NCBI GenBank assembly: GCA_035772405.1
Contig: JAYKKM010000439.1
Span: 3,742,001-3,806,000 of the forward strand
Origin: Chrysogorgia sp. JL179-B06
Lineage: Eukaryota; Cnidaria; Anthozoa; Scleralcyonacea; Chrysogorgiidae
Length of the DNA stretch: 64,000 nt
Direction of reading: 5' to 3'
Positions 23,601 through 30,823 of this stretch are shown here, one piece after another. A program made the translations under genes and the position numbers. Each line of letters begins with the position of its first letter. Position 1 is the first letter of the stretch. The notes beneath the pieces are model-generated. The model saw nothing but the letters and a program-made list of their open reading frames with translations. It ran no database searches and had not been told where the DNA came from.

Positions 23601-26600
23601 TCCACAATTACAGCACTCGAAACAAACATAACTTACACCTACAACGAGTCAACAGGAACTGGGGGAAACAGTCTTTCACCTATCACGGTGCTCAAGACTG
23701 GAACACTTTACCAGAAGAACTTCGGAACACTAATCTTTTTTCATTATTTAAAACTTAACAAACATTTAAAACATTAATTTTTAGTTTTGTAATTTTTCAT
23801 TTATATTAATTACTACTGTATCTGTTACACCGTATCTGTTACACCGTACCTTTTTTGTTATGTATGTATAAGTTTTACCTATGCAGGACTCCACTGAAAA
23901 TCACTTCCGTGAGTGGACCTGAATAAATATTATTACTACTTACATACACAAACTTCGAGGTCAATGTTAAGATGGAGCATCATCCATGTCTGGATCTCGT
24001 AGTGGTGTAGCTGCTCAAATCTTGAAAGAAGCCCAGACTGGTATACACGACTGCTATGGTCATGCTCTAAATCTCGCTTGTTGTGAATCAGTGAAAAGTT
24101 GTAAGGTCATGAAGGATGCTTTGGATGCGTTTTACGAAATAACTAAACTTATTAAGAAGTCCCCTCGACGTGATGCAACACTTGCGCGACTGAAGTAGCA
24201 GATGCCTGACGATTCACCTGGTATTAGAGTTCTTTGCCCGACAAGGTGGACTGTACGTGCAGATTCTATCCAGAGTATAATTTCCAACTACAAAGTACTC
24301 CAGGCCCTTTGGGAAGAGTCTTTAGAATTTGTAAAAGAGGTGGAGATGAAAAGCAGGATCCAAGGTGTGTCCGCATGCATGAGGCGTTTCGAGTTTTTAT
24401 TTGGAACAGTACTGGGAGAACTATTACTGAAGGATAGTGATAACCTGAGTAGGACCCTTCAGTCCACTGACATGTCAGCTGCAGAAGGTCAAAAGATTGC
24501 AGAAATGACTGCCCGAACCCTACAGTCAATATGATCTGAAGAGTGCTTCATGCTTTTTTGAAGCAAGGTCATTAAGATGAGGTTAAATAATGCGATGATA
24601 CTTTCTGTACACAAAGACCGGACAGATAGACTGTGTTTAACCAACATAGGAAACGAATTTGTGAAGGGTTCAAGTCACAGGGAAACACTATTTGGAAATT
24701 AGTGTGACTTAGAGTGACTTAGTGGATTAACATTAATTGCATGTGACATGTTGTTCGTTTAAAAATAAAATTGCAACAATTAAATGTGTAATGATTTACT
24801 GTCATCATTTAATGATATTTTAATACCATTACGGGGTGGAAAGCCCCTGAATTGCTCCATGTCTTATTTCCCGTATCGCTAGTAAAGATAAACTGATTAA
24901 AATAAACTGCGCACTTATTTATTTGCGGGTTTGTAAATCCACTTGACAACTGCAGATGCTTGTTCAACAGTTTTAAGATAGACCCTTCCTCACATATGTT
25001 TTAGTTTGACTGTTTGGCCTGGGTTATTGAATCTGATGGTTACTGCTTCTCTCAAAATGCAGGAAATAGCGTTTCAGAGCCTTAGAAAATCAAAACATTT
25101 TCGGGGAGCATGACCCCCGGGACACCTTAGATGTTTCTTACACCTTCGTCACTCGCTCCTGGCCTACCCACTTATTAAATGCTTCCTATGCGCGCCTGAA
25201 TTGTCAACTCAAACTTTAACGCAAACTCAGAAAAATATTTCTGAGCCCTGACAAGAATCGAATCAGCTGCAACCTTCATGATCTCCAGTTAGACGCTCTA
25301 ACCATTGAGCTACCAGAATTTCGTAACCGGAGATCATGAAAGTTGCAGCGGGTTCTTAGTTGCACATTTCTTTGCGCTTGCGTTAAAGCTTGAGTAGCAA
25401 ACAATTTACTATATTGAAATAACCAAGCTGCAAACCAATCCAGAAAAAGTACTAATAATTTAAGAGCCGTCAGGAAACGCTTGCGCTTACGCAAGTACGG
25501 CGTAGTTGTTTCTTGTAAAGTAAAAACAAGATGCATGTGAACAAATACGTTTCGTTTTATCTCTTCGTTTTATCTATAATTCCTTTTAGACGAAATATGA
25601 AAGGTAACAAAAAATGTAAACCCTGTAGTGAATATTTGTTTTGGAAGTTTTTAGATTTTATAACCTATGCATGCATATTGTCCGGTTCTGGCTATAGGCT
25701 ATAGCTAATGTATGTCTTTTGGACTTTGTTACTTGTACCTCTGTAATTGTAATACATGTAATAAACAAAATACAACATGGAAAGTGCTCAGTTGTGCCGT
25801 TTTATATTTACTTGTTGTGTGGTTTTAAACTCACTCACTCGTTCTTTATAATTTAATGACATGCACAGACAACTCATGACGTGAATGTTACAATATTTTT
25901 TATTTATAACATTATCGCACTTTCCATATAGCATCAGTAATCTATATTTATGAAACGTTATGAAAATCTTCATGAATAGCTATGGCCGTGCTAATCGGAA
26001 TCCCTGAAACTCACGCGCTCAGAGTAATCACGGCAGTAGCGCAGTTGTCAGCCATTCGCTTGTTTTGCTTTGCGCGACTATAGGCTGATTTGCGTGAAGG
26101 CGCGCGGGTCGCGTCCGCGCGTCACGCGGCGGGTAGCAAAACAAGCGCCTGGGTACGAGGCTGACGCAGTGGTTATTTATCGTCATTTCTTACTCAAATT
26201 TTACCGGTATTTATTAACGTGCGAATATAAAGGAAAGATCTAATCTGATACAATCAAATGTCGACTGGTTAGTGAGAAAAAGTTTAGTGTTTACTGATCT
26301 GTAAACACAGTTACAGGATGTTTTTAAGTGTAAATTAATTGTGTTATGATCTGAATTAACTGTAATATTAAGTAATGGTGTTAATTAGATATTTTCTGTT
26401 TGAACTGTTTTTATTTAGATTTGTTGCCACGGGAAGTGAATTGTTAAACGCGATTGTAATAAACAGTGTGGGACGGTTTGATTTCAAAACAGCTTATCAT
26501 CTGAACGAGACACAGGTATCCTGGATAAAAAGTTACAGCGTTAAATAATATTTTTGGCGCACTTTTCTTATCGGGATTAGTTGTGTAACCAGGCCTTATT

Positions 26601-29600
26601 AAAGATGGCGGATAAATATTGAGATTAACGTTAGGGTTTAGTATTCGAATTATTTAGGAACCAATTACAAACTCGAACTTGAAATAGTAGTTTCTTGTAT
26701 TTTTCTTTTCTTTGACAGAGAAAAATTGCGTAAAAAGCGGGCTAAATATAATTTTGTATCACCATTTTGGGTTCTGTGACGATGCTGTCAGAAACATATA
26801 TATGATACTATTCATAAGTTATCATTAGACGTCAACGTTTTTCACGTTTGTTTACGTTTCAAATGTGCGAGTTGATCACATAATTTTTGAACAGTTCCCA
26901 CGCTCATATCAATACTAGACGAATTAAGGTTTTGAATTGATGTCAAGCGCGCATTCGTCATTTCGTAACCTCCATCTCTTTTAATAGGGACTGGAAACAC
27001 AACGACTACTTAAAGGACATTGGCAACAAAAATTAAGTTTGTCTAATATGAAAGAGCAGGGTAGAGAATTTTCACTCATTAAAATATTAGTTACATCTTC
27101 AAGTTTCTTCCACAAATTTACTTGAAAATGTGCGTATAATAACTCCTCGTGATAATGAACGTTGTAAACTTAGCAATCACTGAGATATAAGATTTAATGA
27201 GTGAAAATTCTCTACCCTGCACCTGAAGTCAGAGACCTGCATCTCATTGACATATCAAACAAACTGAAGTATATAAAAAACGAAGTAAAATACCGAAAAG
27301 TTGTAAAACTGGTGTTACTCTATCATTTTACAAGTTCTTTCATAGTAGACAAACTTAGTTTTTTTGTCAATGTCCTTTAAACGTGTTTGAACAATATAAT
27401 TTTCTGTCATATACAAAGAACTTTTTCAAATGACTGTCCCAAGAGTAATTATCATGCTGTCGTGACTCTGTGCACAACGTAGAAATAATATTTTACATTG
27501 TAAAGACAACGCGGAAGCTGAGTCACTACAGAAACCTTGGAAAAGCTTAACCTTATTCTCGCGACCAACATATATTGAACAAGTGTTTTTCTTCAAGAAT
27601 TTTGAGCAAAACGAGTTCGTGCGATTGTGTATCTTGAAATTTCAATGTATAAATACAACACCATTTAATACTACAATTAAACTTTCTACCTTAGCCGTAG
27701 TCTTTTGTCTGAATCTTAAAGTCCCTATTTACAGCATTGATGCGTCGAAAATTGCTATTTTATAAAATATATCAAGCTGTAACGCAATTAATAAATTATT
27801 CATTCATTATACAGTCATTATTTTTTCTTTTTATGGAAAAGAGTTAATTTTTTAAAGCGTCCCAAATTGTGTAATTTATTAATCGTTATTCAACAAAAAT
27901 CTGATGTTTATAATTACGCTCTTGCAGGCAGAAGAAGTCAGCGACCATTTTCCAATTGAATTTCAACTTAAAATGCGAGGTAAATAGCTATACGTAAATA
28001 GTCGCCTCGCAAGCGAGGGTGATAATCTAGCCGCGGCAGGGATCCATTACTCACGAGAGATTTGTATATATAAGTGTAAAGTGGTAGGTCCAACTCCTTA
28101 TAAGGAAGTAAAAAGTCATTTTGAGTGATCCGTTTGAATCTGACACATAAACAGGTTTTTACGAAGGGTATGCATGTTTGTGTAACATAATAGGCACGTA
28201 TGTTATGTACTTGGACTAGACAATTCTAAATCTGTTTTCAGAATTGAAAACGGTTAAGATTCACCGAGATAACGTTCAAAATAATACACGACGAATCGGG
28301 CCGCCTGATTGCTGATTATAAATATCTAAGTATATAACAGATTTTTACGAAGGGTATACACGTTCTCATAATATAATAGACACATATGTTATGTATTTAG
28401 ACTCAGTAATTGCAAATCTGTTTTCAGAATTGAAAACGGTTAAATATTGACAGAGAAAACATTCAAAATGGCAATCTCGTTCCCAGAGCCTGCGTTCCCC
28501 CTGACCTTATCCATCGCCGGAAGTATTTTGATTGGCTGACTATAATTGGAATAATTAACACTTTTTCTGTCTAACATTGTTCTTGTTTGTTTTTATTATT
28601 TCGAACAGGCGTTTACAAAATGTTTTGGAAGACCTCTCTATCTTCTAAAGGCTTCTATGTGGGCGAATATTATTTGGCTTGGCTGGACAATCTGCTCATA
28701 TAAAGATACTCCACCATTCGTTGTCCGTATACGCTAAATTGTAGAATACCCGTCCACTTTCGCCATTTGTATCTGTTAGTAAAAGGGTCAAATTACGGAA
28801 AGTTCATCATATACAATTGCTTCGTTCTATTGTAAAACCACATTTAATTTGATAACTATCAACAAGTACACACAATATAAACCTTCGACACATATTTAAA
28901 AAGATTTTAGAGCAACCTGTTTGTATTTCTACCTTTAAGTGCGGTTTCAAAAGTGGACGACCCGGACGGGTATTCTATAATTGCTCCCAAATTGTGTCTT
29001 TTCCTCGGACGACTATACTGTTGAGCGCTTCATATTGATGCTTCTTTATTACAATATCCCCTTTGTTTAGTTTTTGTAAAGACTTTCCTAAAGCAGCATG
29101 AAAAATATCAATATCCTCGTCCGACAAATTATGCCAAAAGAAAAGCAAATGCTTGTTCGCAGGCCTCCCGGTTTATTGCCACGCATGCGTTCTTCGTAAC
29201 CGGAACCATGTTTTTCTGTTTCCGGCGATGGATTATCCCAGAATCTCCGTTTCCCCCCCCGCAGGTCAGGGGGAACGCAGGCTGTCAAAATGTATAAACA
29301 AATACATGGAGTGTGAGGTCTGGGACCAGTGATGGGGAGAATCTCGCAGGGGTAGGGGGATATAGAATAGGCGAGTGGGGGTTTATTGCGGAATATATTT
29401 CTAGTAAGACCTTATATAGTGACTATTTAACTTGAATGTCTTGTGAAGTTAGTAATCGTAATTTTTCGCTATTTTTCTAGCGTGGAAGGATTTAAATGAA
29501 GATGTGGATTACAAATTTACCTGCAGTTTACCAAATTTGACTAAAAAAGACGTGTATGAATTACGTAAAAAAGCAAGTAAAACGCTTGGTTATACTGTAC

Positions 29601-29911
29601 GCTCTCTGTACAAAAAAACAGGCGGTATTGCCATCGTTACACTCACCCAGACGTTCAGTAATATTGCATTAGCAATAACAAGTATCAACAAATTACGTTT
29701 GACTTTCCCAAAACTTGTAACAGCAAGCCAAGTAGAAATAGCCAAACATCACTTGTTTAAGTTTCAGAACATTTCCAACAAATACCCGTATCAAGTATTA
29801 TCACAGTACAGCAGTCTACCTTTAGTCAACGGAAGTAAGATCAAAATTCAGTTTAGTTGTGATGTCGAGTCACAACCAATTGTTTGTAGCTTACACTCAT
29901 TGGTGAAGTAA
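8498..29911 (+). CDS. DNASE1L3-like: Secreted DNase I family endonuclease, DNASE1L3-like, eight exons
   Basis: The product is a metal-dependent endonuclease that should nick double-stranded DNA outside the cell. Exons: 8498-8650, 14895-14983, 15073-15165, 16462-16562, 20618-20885, 26419-26515, 27928-27979 and 29481-29911. All junctions are GT-AG and all phases agree, giving 427 residues. Residues 1-20 look like a signal peptide. DNase I signature residues are all present: N31 (SFNIQ), E63 (LVLEIRD), E105 (KEQYAF), H156 (IAIHT), D190/N192 (MGDLNA), D234 (CAYDR) and D273/H274 (VSDHFP). C195 and C231 match the conserved disulfide; the CxxC-type second disulfide of DNASE1 is missing. REPF, SDHFP and the RFDFKTAY segment favour DNASE1L3 over DNASE1. 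Residues 286-427 are an extension I do not recognise. By eye the family assignment is strong; orthology to DNASE1L3 is inferred. Confidence 0.93.
8651..9098 (+). other. Start of intron 1
   Basis: Intronic. 8690-8960 is rich in CGATC/GATCG palindromes (for example GCGATCGTGATCACAGCGATG) and is probably another degenerate MITE, without clear ends. Confidence 0.4.
9099..9212. mobile_element. 114-bp MITE, TAA target duplication (PIF/Harbinger type)
   Basis: The inverted ends start GGCTGCGTTTACACTAGAGC and are flanked by TAA on both sides (9096-9098, 9213-9215). A 3-bp TWA duplication is the PIF/Harbinger signature. There is no coding capacity. It lies in intron 1 of the DNase gene. Confidence 0.75.
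9649..9808. mobile_element. 160-bp MITE with perfect 9-bp TSD (Mutator type)
   Basis: Arms of about 45 bp begin CACTCTCCTCCGCAGAGGC and end in the inverse. AGAGAGTGT flanks both sides exactly (9640-9648, 9809-9817). Long TIRs with a 9-bp duplication fit Mutator-like MITEs. The frames on both strands here are products of the palindrome. Confidence 0.8.
9818..11330 (+). other. Intron 1, no gene seen
   Basis: Intronic AT-rich sequence. A 77-codon frame at 10514-10747 shows no domain. Nothing else is recognisable. Confidence 0.4.
11331..12815 (+). mobile_element. Helentron-associated (HINE-like) non-autonomous element, copy 1
   Basis: The 5' end begins ACTCGGGCCTC. The inverse motif GAGCCCGAGT lies about 20 bp before the 3' end rather than at it, and is followed by a short hairpin (ACGCC...GGCGT) and CTTG. 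T flanks both ends, as for insertion between two T residues. This asymmetric-TIR plus terminal-hairpin plan is that of Helentron/Helitron2 derivatives. A second, inverted copy at 58429-60530 defines the same boundaries. No Rep/helicase frame is present. Confidence 0.55.
13571..13657 (-). mobile_element. tRNA-derived SINE remnant
   Basis: On the minus strand a tRNA-like 70-80 nt segment contains a B box GGTTCAAATTC (13604-13594) and an A-box-like GTGATCTTGTGGTTA upstream of it. No cloverleaf good enough for a functional tRNA is apparent, so a SINE head is likelier. Confidence 0.5.
13837..14503. mobile_element. Inverted-repeat element nested in the hAT element
   Basis: Arms of about 40 bp begin CTTAAAGAGTGAGTGTCAG and end in its inverse, with GCTTTGCGCGCTTGT inside them. 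Flanks TATTC and TATTT may be a degraded short duplication. Superfamily unknown. Confidence 0.65.
14895..14983 (+). CDS. DNASE1L3-like: DNase I-like gene, exon 2
   Basis: Twenty-nine codons plus two bases, coding RYDILLVLEIRD with the metal-binding Glu63. Acceptor TTGCAG, donor GTAAGA. The Gln before the Glu in DNase I (QE) is Leu here. Confidence 0.93.
15073..15165 (+). CDS. DNASE1L3-like: DNase I-like gene, exon 3
   Basis: A 93-base exon coding VISGGLGRTTSKEQYAFIY with catalytic Glu105. It is a phase-2 symmetric exon, so skipping it keeps the frame but removes the catalytic Glu. Acceptor GCTATAG, donor GTATAG. Confidence 0.92.
15166..16461 (+). other. Intron 3, no gene seen
   Basis: AT-rich intron with short frames on both strands and no recognisable element boundaries. 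Confidence 0.4.
16462..16562 (+). CDS. DNASE1L3-like: DNase I-like gene, exon 4
   Basis: Codes SIKAQYTYLDSKDVFEREPF. The REP(A/F)IV segment is conserved in the family. The CxxC disulfide loop of vertebrate DNASE1 is shortened away here. Confidence 0.92.
16563..17500 (+). other. Intron 4, first part
   Basis: No gene is seen. CTAGCCTCCTTCGCAGAC near 16772 resembles the block near 5415. Confidence 0.35.
17505..17600. mobile_element. Fold-back repeat
   Basis: Imperfect arms with GTAATAAAAACACAAGTGT and ACTTCTCAAGTGTTTTTATTAC make a hairpin in DNase intron 4, of the same style as the palindrome at 7350-7556. Confidence 0.55.
17820..17932. mobile_element. Strong palindrome (fold-back element)
   Basis: AACAATTAGACAACTCGCCC with TTTTCTATGAGCGATAGTCA on the left is mirrored on the right, leaving a loop of about a dozen bases around 17866-17877. 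No coding capacity. Confidence 0.75.
18247..18287. repeat. GC-rich hairpin
   Basis: Arms GACCGCCGTTGTTGCC and GGCAACAACGGCGGTC enclose a seven-base loop. Direct repeats of the type GTGTCAAAGTTCA near 17940 and TTTGACAC near 18231 suggest that it sits at one end of a larger inverted-repeat element. Confidence 0.7.
18390..18448. repeat. Hairpin with GGTCCGGAAAA arms
   Basis: GGTCCGGAAAAAAGCGTATT and AATACGCCTTTTCCGGACC pair across a GC-rich loop. Part of the cluster of fold-back elements in intron 4. Confidence 0.7.
18905..19495. mobile_element. Element with ~180-bp inverted arms
   Basis: Sequence starting near TTTACAGTGAGTTAC (about 18918) is mirrored near 19480 and runs through TGGTTTGATTAGATCAGT on both arms. 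A partial third copy of the arm occurs at about 21175-21265 (ATCGTCCACCGTTTGCC). No transposase is seen. Confidence 0.65.
19692..20544 (+). mobile_element. Unnamed TIR element with internal tandem repeats, copy 1
   Basis: Ends ATCCCCTCGCC and GGCGAGGGGAT are inverted. The interior has about 2.5 tandem units of 181-195 bp marked by TTCCAAATCTGTTTTCA at 20031, 20226 and 20407. It ends about 75 bp before the exon 5 acceptor of the DNase gene. A diverged relative occupies intron 7 at 28001-29387. Confidence 0.65.
20618..20885 (+). CDS. DNASE1L3-like: DNase I-like gene, exon 5
   Basis: The largest catalytic exon, coding IAIHTKPSDAVQEID with catalytic His156, VVIMGDLNAACNYV with Asp190/Asn192/Cys195, and RCAYDR with Cys231/Asp234. 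Acceptor TGTATAG, donor GTAAGT. Confidence 0.95.
22160..22535 (+). mobile_element. 5'-truncated LINE tail
   Basis: The frame near 22175-22330 carries the LINE C-terminal signature FFVRVTRLWNSLP. The segment ends in AATAAATAAATAAAT at about 22513-22533. It is nested within the hAT relic. Confidence 0.6.
23325..23945 (+). mobile_element. 5'-truncated LINE (RT C-terminal part)
   Basis: The frame 23342-23758 codes the end of a reverse transcriptase protein: YADFVWG, HNKAARIIL, LHWQLLSVRRLFHR, and a final WNTLPEELR. A short 3' region ends in ATAAATATTATTACTACTT. It splits the hAT relic, and about 50-60 residues of the hAT seem to be missing at the junction. Confidence 0.75.
24540..25250 (+). other. 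Intron 5, no gene seen
   Basis: Intronic sequence after the hAT relic; its 3' end may lie here but no terminal repeat was recognised. Confidence 0.35.
25255..25370 (-). mobile_element. tRNA-derived SINE, partly inverted
   Basis: The minus strand has a near-perfect tRNA A box, TAGCTCAATGGTTAGAG (25312-25296), and a B-box-like GATTCGATTC downstream. The segment GGAGATCATGAA-GTTGCAG recurs in the opposite sense at about 25328-25350, so a second partial copy is inverted next to it. Loop and stem mismatches argue against a working tRNA gene. Confidence 0.55.
25540..26418 (+). other. Intron 5, last part
   Basis: No gene. A palindromic block at about 26035-26165 (CGCTTGTTTTGCT...AGCAAAACAAGCG) is probably another fold-back element. 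Confidence 0.45.
26419..26515 (+). CDS. DNASE1L3-like: DNase I-like gene, exon 6
   Basis: Codes the segment after CAYDR, ending SVGRFDFKTAYHLNETQ; compare the FDFxxAY of DNASE1L3. Acceptor TTATTTAG and donor GTATCC. Phase 2 in, phase 0 out, matching both neighbours. Confidence 0.9.
27014..27376. mobile_element. 363-bp MITE with TTAA duplication (piggyBac type)
   Basis: Inverted arms of about 45 bp start AGGACATTGGCAAC and end GTCAATGTCCT, flanked by TTAA on both sides (27010-27013, 27377-27380). Inner inverted blocks include AGGGTAGAGAATTTTCACTC. It lies in DNase intron 6. Confidence 0.8.
27928..27979 (+). CDS. DNASE1L3-like: DNase I-like gene, exon 7
   Basis: A 52-base exon coding AEEVSDHFPIEFQLKMR, with Asp273 and the second catalytic His274. 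Vertebrate family members end soon after this point. Here a donor (GTAAAT) leads to one more exon. Confidence 0.93.
28001..29387 (+). mobile_element. Unnamed TIR element, copy 2, with nested insertion
   Basis: Diverged relative of 19692-20544. It has the same entry motif (GCGAGGGTG.TAAT), two copies of the AAATCTGTTTTCAGAATTG unit about 185 bp apart, and the same exit (GGCGAG...TTATTGCGGA). The interior from about 28490 to 29285 is a second element. The exit lies about 95 bp before the exon 8 acceptor. Confidence 0.6.
28490..29285. mobile_element. Inverted-repeat element nested in copy 2
   Basis: GAGCCTGCGTTCCCCCTGACC at the left and GGTCAGGGGGAACGCAGGCT at the right are inverted ends. CCATCGCCGGAA and TTCCGGCGATGG pair inside them. 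A related block (TTCCCAGGGCCAGAGCCTGCG) occurs at about 7256-7276. Confidence 0.7.
29481..29911 (+). CDS. DNASE1L3-like: DNase I-like gene, exon 8 (unrecognised C-terminal domain)
   Basis: 143 codons including the stop, joined in phase to exon 7 (acceptor TTTTCTAG). It codes residues 285-427: a Lys/Thr-rich segment with DVYELRKKASKTLGYTV, a predicted strand-rich middle (GGIAIVTLTQTF), and an end with FSCDVESQPIVCSLH. Cysteines 299, 411 and 420 could form a disulfide in a secreted protein. I do not recognise the fold; it is longer than the short basic tail of DNASE1L3. Confidence 0.85.
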
Positions 29912-29966
29912 TCTAATAAGAGAATATATTAGTTTATCAGTATGTTTCAACTTTAATAATTCATAA

Positions 29967-29977
29967 AATAAAATAAA
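29967..29977 (+). promoter_or_regulatory. Overlapping polyadenylation signals
   Basis: Two overlapping AATAAA hexamers begin 56 and 61 bases after the DNase stop codon. Confidence 0.65.
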
Positions 29978-30189
29978 GTAAATGAGTGCCATAAGGTGTG
30001 TTTCTATGTGATTAATACACTTGCAAAAATTACCCAAATTTTTTCTCAATTTTCTCTCAAAACACGGATTTGTTTGAGAAGCAGAATACAAAAAACTCGG
30101 AAGATTGTTTCATCGCATATCCAAACACATCGAAGTTAGTTAAAAATATTTTGCTACACCTCATTTTCTCGACAAAACACGAGAAGGAG

Positions 30190-30250
30190 CGTTTTATCAT
30201 ATTTAAAATGCGAGCGCGCAGCGCGAGCATTTTAGATATGATAAAACGCG
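30190..30250. repeat. Palindrome with CGTTTTATCATAT arms
   Basis: CGTTTTATCATATTTAAAATGC and GCATTTTAGATATGATAAAACG pair across a GC-rich loop. Flanking sequence (ACGAGAAGGAG) is compatible with a larger fold-back element. Confidence 0.7.
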
Positions 30251-30269
30251 AGTTCGAGTGTTTTAAATA

Positions 30270-30820
30270 GCTTCAAAAACAATTGATTGTAATCACTACG
30301 GAGTGTACTGGTTTTTATTTTCTATTAGAGGTAAATTGGGTTGATGTATGAAATGCAAATTAGCAGGAATTTTATATAAAGTTCGTAGACTTTATATCAT
30401 TTTCATGCTGATTAGTATTCATGGTTTTATCGGGTATAAAAGCCTTGCGCGTGACTAAATACGGAAATGTGATTGGACAATTTGGTTAATGAATATTAAT
30501 GAGTTTTTGAAATATCTGATCAAACATGCACATTTTCTCATATTGGATTATATAAACAAACAGGGACAAAGGTTATAATATCGGGTAATTGTTATGGCGT
30601 AAATTAATTAGGTTATTTTGACGAGATCAATTTTAAGAAGAAATAATTTTTGTTGAGATGAAAAAATGAATAAACGGATAAAAATCACGAGATGTATATA
30701 GCTGGGAATGTGGTGTCATTTAATACATTGGTATCTGCAATCCTGTGCTATAATACATGAATGTACAAAATAATTATACTGACATCTTCCAAAGTTTGAC
30801 ATTTACATTGCTATAAACTA
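30270..30820. other. Intergenic, no gene seen
   Basis: AT-rich spacer between the DNase 3' end and the minisatellite. Confidence 0.45.
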
Positions 30821-30823
30821 TGT

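Larger units (their letters stand above)
21267..24537 (+). mobile_element. hAT transposase relic (ZMYM1-like), interrupted
   Basis: Three plus-strand segments read as one TTF/MYM-type zinc-finger hAT transposase. 21267-21515 codes the zinc-finger start (SFQQSWFAKWPWLQY). 22758-23335 codes SSKCHKEAV, an arginine/lysine-rich helix and FLTIMLDETSKTTD. 23955-24537 codes DGASSMSGSRSGVA, HALNLACC and PTRWTVR. A stop replaces the Tyr expected in RGQxYDGAS, and another stop falls at 23220. LINE tails are inserted between the segments. It is dead and sits in DNase intron 5. Related domesticated vertebrate proteins exist, but the stops argue against a host gene. Confidence 0.75.

Noticed and set aside
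25255..25323. Functional tRNA gene
   Set aside because: The A box is near perfect, but the anticodon arm and acceptor stem do not pair and the B box is degraded. A SINE fits better.
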